A stretch of 64,000 nucleotides of DNA from the NCBI RefSeq assembly GCF_027853245.1, contig NZ_JAPTZM010000001.1; one strand, 5' to 3'. Origin of the DNA: Atlantibacter subterraneus (lineage in GTDB: Bacteria; Pseudomonadota; Gammaproteobacteria; Enterobacterales; Enterobacteriaceae). Under the pieces are notes generated by a model. The model had not been told where the DNA came from. It was given only the letters and a program-made list of their open reading frames with translations, and made no database searches. A program made the position numbers and the translations under genes. Shown here in pieces: positions 61,124 to 64,000 of this stretch (position 1 is the first letter of the stretch; each line of letters starts with the position of its first letter).

Positions 61124-61908
61124 CAGGCAATCAATCCATGAGTCCGGAGGACGTCTTCCAGGGCTTTGATGCGCTGGCGTGCGCCAGTGAGGTGCAGCGA
61201 CATTAACGCCACCTCTCCCTGGGAATAAGTGGCACTGACAGGAAACTGTAGGTTTGCATCGAATGCGCCCAGTAACGGCGACCCGGTGGATGCTGTCCAT
61301 CCGGTCTGGCGCGGGCCAACAACCTGTAGCCCGTTGACTTTATATCCAATCGACACATTTGACGATCCCAGCACCTGAAGCTTGTCAGTAGTGGGACTCG
61401 TGACGTTCCCCACGAGCAAGGAACCGCCACCGCCCTGAACCATCTGGTTAGACGTCGCTCCCTTTGAGACATAATTTGTCTGGATGCCAGAAACCGTGGA
61501 TTGCAGTGATGAAACGCCACTCTCTACGATTGAAACGCGCGTGTTCAGTGACGACACTTCTCCCTGAATAGTGGAAATGTCGCCGGTGTTCTGGCTGATT
61601 CTCGTCTCATGGTCTGCTATCTCAGATTCAGCGGTATTAAGCCGCTGGTCGTGATCAGCAAGGGTGCTTTCAACGATGCCGAGTCGTGCTGAGTGGTCCT
61701 CCAGAATCGAATCCTGCTCCTCATTTTTCATCTGAGCGTCATAGGCACCACTGCCCGCCGCGTTTGCTTTTCCTGCAATGCGTGAGAGGTCCTGCTGCTG
61801 AGTGAGGACATAGCGCTGGTATACCGGATTGAACCCCGCAGGCAGTGATGAGGCGCTCAGCTCTACAACCTGCACCTCGATCGGGTCTTTAAGAGAAGTT
61901 GTCGCCAT
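61123..61908 (-). CDS. P22 gp26-like tail needle protein
   Basis: A 261-residue trimeric coiled-coil needle that plugs the portal and pierces the outer membrane. The N-terminal plug portion includes IAGKANAAGSGAYDAQMKNE, nearly as in P22 gp26. Heptad repeats follow (RLGIVESTLADHDQRLNTAE, SSLNTRVSIVESGVSSLQ). The C-terminal tip has VVGPRQTGWTASTGSPLLGA and ALEDVLRTHGLIA. It is 28 residues longer than P22 gp26, the difference being mainly in the glycine-rich region near 170. Confidence 0.92.
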   Translation of the reverse strand: MATTSLKDPIEVQVVELSASSLPAGFNPVYQRYVLTQQQDLSRIAGKANAAGSGAYDAQMKNEEQDSILEDHSARLGIVESTLADHDQRLNTAESEIADHETRISQNTGDISTIQGEVSSLNTRVSIVESGVSSLQSTVSGIQTNYVSKGATSNQMVQGGGGSLLVGNVTSPTTDKLQVLGSSNVSIGYKVNGLQVVGPRQTGWTASTGSPLLGAFDANLQFPVSATYSQGEVALMSLHLTGARQRIKALEDVLRTHGLIA

Positions 61909-63686
61909 TATTCAATCCTCACCTGACAACCAGACAGCGTAACTGGCGCTTTAGTTATGATGCGCACTTTAAATCCGATATTTTTACGAACTCGCCCGAC
62001 CTGCGGCCAGATGACGCGCCGGTCATAAACAAATGGAGCATTCCACGGAATGAGCTGCTCGCGCCCGTAGTTAATACCGTCAGTCGTGGCAGACAGGAAG
62101 AGATTCTCAGCTATCTGGGCAACGCCCGTTGACGCCTCCAGTTCAAAATCAAAGACGCGCGCGTTATCGGCTTTAAACATGGGAGTGAATAGCAGGTGCT
62201 CCTGCCGCTCGCCGTACTGACTGGAGATATCAAACTGGAGCTGGCCTTTAACGCCAGCAACTTTATCGCCGCAGGTAATCTGATTGCCTTCGTAGACAAA
62301 GTCGATCGCGCGATAAACGTCGTCCACCAGGCCAGTTTTCAGAACGCACCATTGCGGCCCGTTCTGGCTCGCAGATGCATCATAAACAAGGACATGCCGG
62401 GGCAGATGAACGAGCAGCAATTCATGCGCATCAAACCGCACGGACTCCATCACACCGGTTGCCAGTTCGTCAGCGGTATAGCCCCGTAAAATCTTCTCAA
62501 TAGACGCCGTCGCCAGTGGTTTGGCCTGCCCCGATTCAACAAAGTACACGCCAGGCGCGCCGGTGGCGGGATTGCTGATGATCGCAAATCCATCGAGGAA
62601 GGCGCATTTGCAGTGCGTTCCGGCGATACCCTTCATCACCATATAAGCTGGGTTGGCTATATAAAGCGCTGCGCCCGGGCTCGAACTGCCGGTTAGCGAG
62701 AAATATTCGATAGTGGACGTGCCGAAACAGACAACCAGGTCATGCCACACTCCCATCCCAATAATTCCATCCGGCTGCGATTCGGCACGGTATTCTCCGC
62801 TGTGGCGATCCGGGTGCGACTCGTCCTTCAGGTCAGAAATGAAAAATGAATCCGTCCCGTCTTTTGACCAGATGTAACGCCCTCTGGCGCGCACGATGTC
62901 TCTTGCACGGCCCAGTTCGTATTGCGTGTATTCATTGATGATCTCAGGAACAATGAATCGCGCTTCAAATTCAGTCGCATTTGTTCCTGTCACGCCGGTG
63001 GGGATGTTGAGCGTATAGTCGATAGTGACGTTAGAATTGGGTGCAGGGTTGCCGTTTACGATGAGGCTTGTGATATATGGCTTCGTTGTCGAGGCCACCT
63101 GCGAACGCGAGATACCCCATCCCGTCTGCGCCACCGTCATAGTGTCGCCAGTAACGGCAGTTGTGGTTTTGGGGATAACCGTAATCACCACACTCCCTTT
63201 GTCAGCATCGGAGGGCAGCGTGAACGTGTTGCCCTGCGTCCCGCTACCCGACACCCACGACCTGAGAAGTCTGTTTTCCGCAGGCTGGATTACCTCCCGC
63301 TCCGGCCAGTTCGCTACCGTTTTAACACTTCCGTCGTACCGGTGCTGAACTACCAGGCCGCTTTCGATTACTGCCTGAGATACGCGACTGTGTGCCATCG
63401 GCACCCGGCCAGTGCCTGAAACCGTCCCTACGACTGCAAAATCCTGGTACAGGCGATCGCCCATTACGCGGAAAGCAGTGTTCAGTGCGGTGTTGTACTG
63501 GGCACCGCGCGACACCCCTGCTACGTCAGCGCGTTTCGCTATGCCAGGAAATGAACGCAGATAACCAGATGCGCCGAGGATCTCTTTGGGTGTCGCCAGC
63601 AGGTTAACCGGCAGGTAGTCGATATAGTCGGCGTTACGGTAATTTTTGCCGTTACCCTTCATCAGGGGTAGTTGCTGTATCGGCAT
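61908..63686 (-). CDS. P22 gp10-like packaged-DNA stabilisation (tail hub) protein with inserted domain
   Basis: A 592-residue tail-hub protein. Residues 1-128 and 252-592 match P22 gp10 closely (NADYIDYLPVNLLATPKEIL, WSKDGTDSF, SHPDRHSGEYRAESQPDGII, LPRHVLVYDASASQNGPQWC, LLFTPMFKADNARVFDFE). P22 gp10 has 472 residues; the extra 120 lie in one block at about 129-251, with beta-rich sequence (GNTFTLPSDADKGSVVITVI, VNGNPAPNSNVTIDYTLN), so it looks like an extra domain. The gene overlaps the needle gene by one base. Confidence 0.93.
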   Translation of the reverse strand: MPIQQLPLMKGNGKNYRNADYIDYLPVNLLATPKEILGASGYLRSFPGIAKRADVAGVSRGAQYNTALNTAFRVMGDRLYQDFAVVGTVSGTGRVPMAHSRVSQAVIESGLVVQHRYDGSVKTVANWPEREVIQPAENRLLRSWVSGSGTQGNTFTLPSDADKGSVVITVIPKTTTAVTGDTMTVAQTGWGISRSQVASTTKPYITSLIVNGNPAPNSNVTIDYTLNIPTGVTGTNATEFEARFIVPEIINEYTQYELGRARDIVRARGRYIWSKDGTDSFFISDLKDESHPDRHSGEYRAESQPDGIIGMGVWHDLVVCFGTSTIEYFSLTGSSSPGAALYIANPAYMVMKGIAGTHCKCAFLDGFAIISNPATGAPGVYFVESGQAKPLATASIEKILRGYTADELATGVMESVRFDAHELLLVHLPRHVLVYDASASQNGPQWCVLKTGLVDDVYRAIDFVYEGNQITCGDKVAGVKGQLQFDISSQYGERQEHLLFTPMFKADNARVFDFELEASTGVAQIAENLFLSATTDGINYGREQLIPWNAPFVYDRRVIWPQVGRVRKNIGFKVRIITKAPVTLSGCQVRIE

Positions 63687-63694
63687 TTGCTCAC

Positions 63695-64000
63695 CTATGG
63701 GTTTGGCGCATCGCCATCAATGGGTGGCAAGTCGCCACGGTAATAACGATCAGCAGTAAACTCGTCATACTTATTCCCCTGCCCGACCGGCATGTCACCG
63801 CGGCGGCTCGTTGAAGGCACGACGAGAGTGTCAGTCAGTAGTGTGTCGTATGACCGTTGTGCGTTGCTGAGGATTTGGCTGGATGGCTCAAGGCTGTAGT
63901 CGGACATCATGCGCAGCAAAAGTTGGTAGCCGACCGCATGCTTGTATTTGCGTGGGATTCCAGCGTCATCATCAGGCAGCGGCGCTTCGTCTTCAGCCGA
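63695..64000 (-). CDS. P22 gp4-like tail accessory factor, C-terminal part (cut by window end)
   Basis: The frame is open from the window end to the stop at 63695, giving 101 residues. It contains DDDAGIPRKYKHAVGYQLL, DYSLEPSSQILSNAQRSYDTL and RRGDMPVGQGNKY, which align with the second half of P22 gp4 (about 166 residues), the first head-completion protein on the portal. In P22 gp4 also has peptidoglycan-hydrolase activity. The stop is eight bases ahead of gp10. Confidence 0.85.
   Translation of the reverse strand, partial: SAEDEAPLPDDDAGIPRKYKHAVGYQLLLRMMSDYSLEPSSQILSNAQRSYDTLLTDTLVVPSTSRRGDMPVGQGNKYDEFTADRYYRGDLPPIDGDAPNP

Larger units (their letters stand above)
53680..64000. mobile_element. 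P22-like prophage, tail end
   Basis: From about 53.7 kb to the window end, genes follow the P22 late order read on the minus strand: gp4 (partial), gp10, gp26, gp14, gp7, gp20, gp16 and a tailspike with P22-type head-binding domain. Short-tailed podovirus virion genes are coupled by one-base or few-base overlaps. The bacterial-phage junction should lie between the SDR stop (53645) and the UmuD-like gene (53842), but no tRNA or repeated att core is visible with only one end in view. Integrase, early and packaging genes must lie beyond 64000. Confidence 0.88.

Overview
The window is chromosomal DNA from a motile enterobacterium. Its chemotaxis, flagellar-master, trehalose, arabinose and proline genes have the sizes and order found in Escherichia and Enterobacter relatives. 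Both Tar and Tap receptors are present. This places it in the Enterobacter/Lelliottia/Citrobacter/Escherichia part of the family, but I cannot name the species.

Layout. 1-1337: the end of a sugar-type ABC transporter operon (two permeases, the first cut by the window edge). 1338-6983: an AT-rich chaperone-usher fimbrial operon (pilin, chaperone, usher, adhesin). 7153-9427: a two-gene cassette of a dGTPase-like HD hydrolase overlapping a CCA/poly(A)-polymerase-type nucleotidyltransferase. I do not recognise this pair as a named system. 9461-29784, minus strand: the motility block flhDC-motAB-cheAW and tar-tap-cheRBYZ. The two chemotaxis halves are separated by an inserted archaic (Csu-type) chaperone-usher operon (15970-21154), a zinc-ribbon protein resembling the InsA end of IS1 (21392-22642), and an UshA-like periplasmic nucleotidase (22779-24329). 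A clear sigma-28 promoter sits directly upstream of tar, so the separated half can still be driven by FliA.

30587-38259: uspC, otsBA, araFGH and ftnB, in E. coli-like order. 38635-39978: a Dcu-type C4-dicarboxylate transporter. 40034-52130: phoH, putP/putA, an LprI-like secreted protein, rutR, an EamA transporter, ymdF, wrbA, yccJ and agp. These belong to a different E. coli map region, so a synteny breakpoint lies between ftnB and phoH. The rutABCDEFG operon expected next to rutR is absent and an EamA transporter takes its place. 52292-53645: an HxlR regulator and a short-chain dehydrogenase.

53842-64000: one end of a P22-like prophage, entered tail-first on the minus strand. It holds a UmuD-like gene behind a perfect LexA box, a tailspike with a P22-type head-binding domain and an SGNH esterase body, a plus-strand moron with a 23-residue membrane peptide, and homologues of P22 gp16, gp20, gp7, gp14, gp26, gp10 and the C-terminal part of gp4.

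Regulatory signals that can be read directly include a CRP site exactly 71.5 bp upstream of the inferred flhDC start, four GTTGCA PutA operators between putP and putA, repeated TTATCCATA AraC-type half-sites upstream of araF, and many rho-independent terminators. I found no rRNA, tRNA, CRISPR array or intact insertion sequence.
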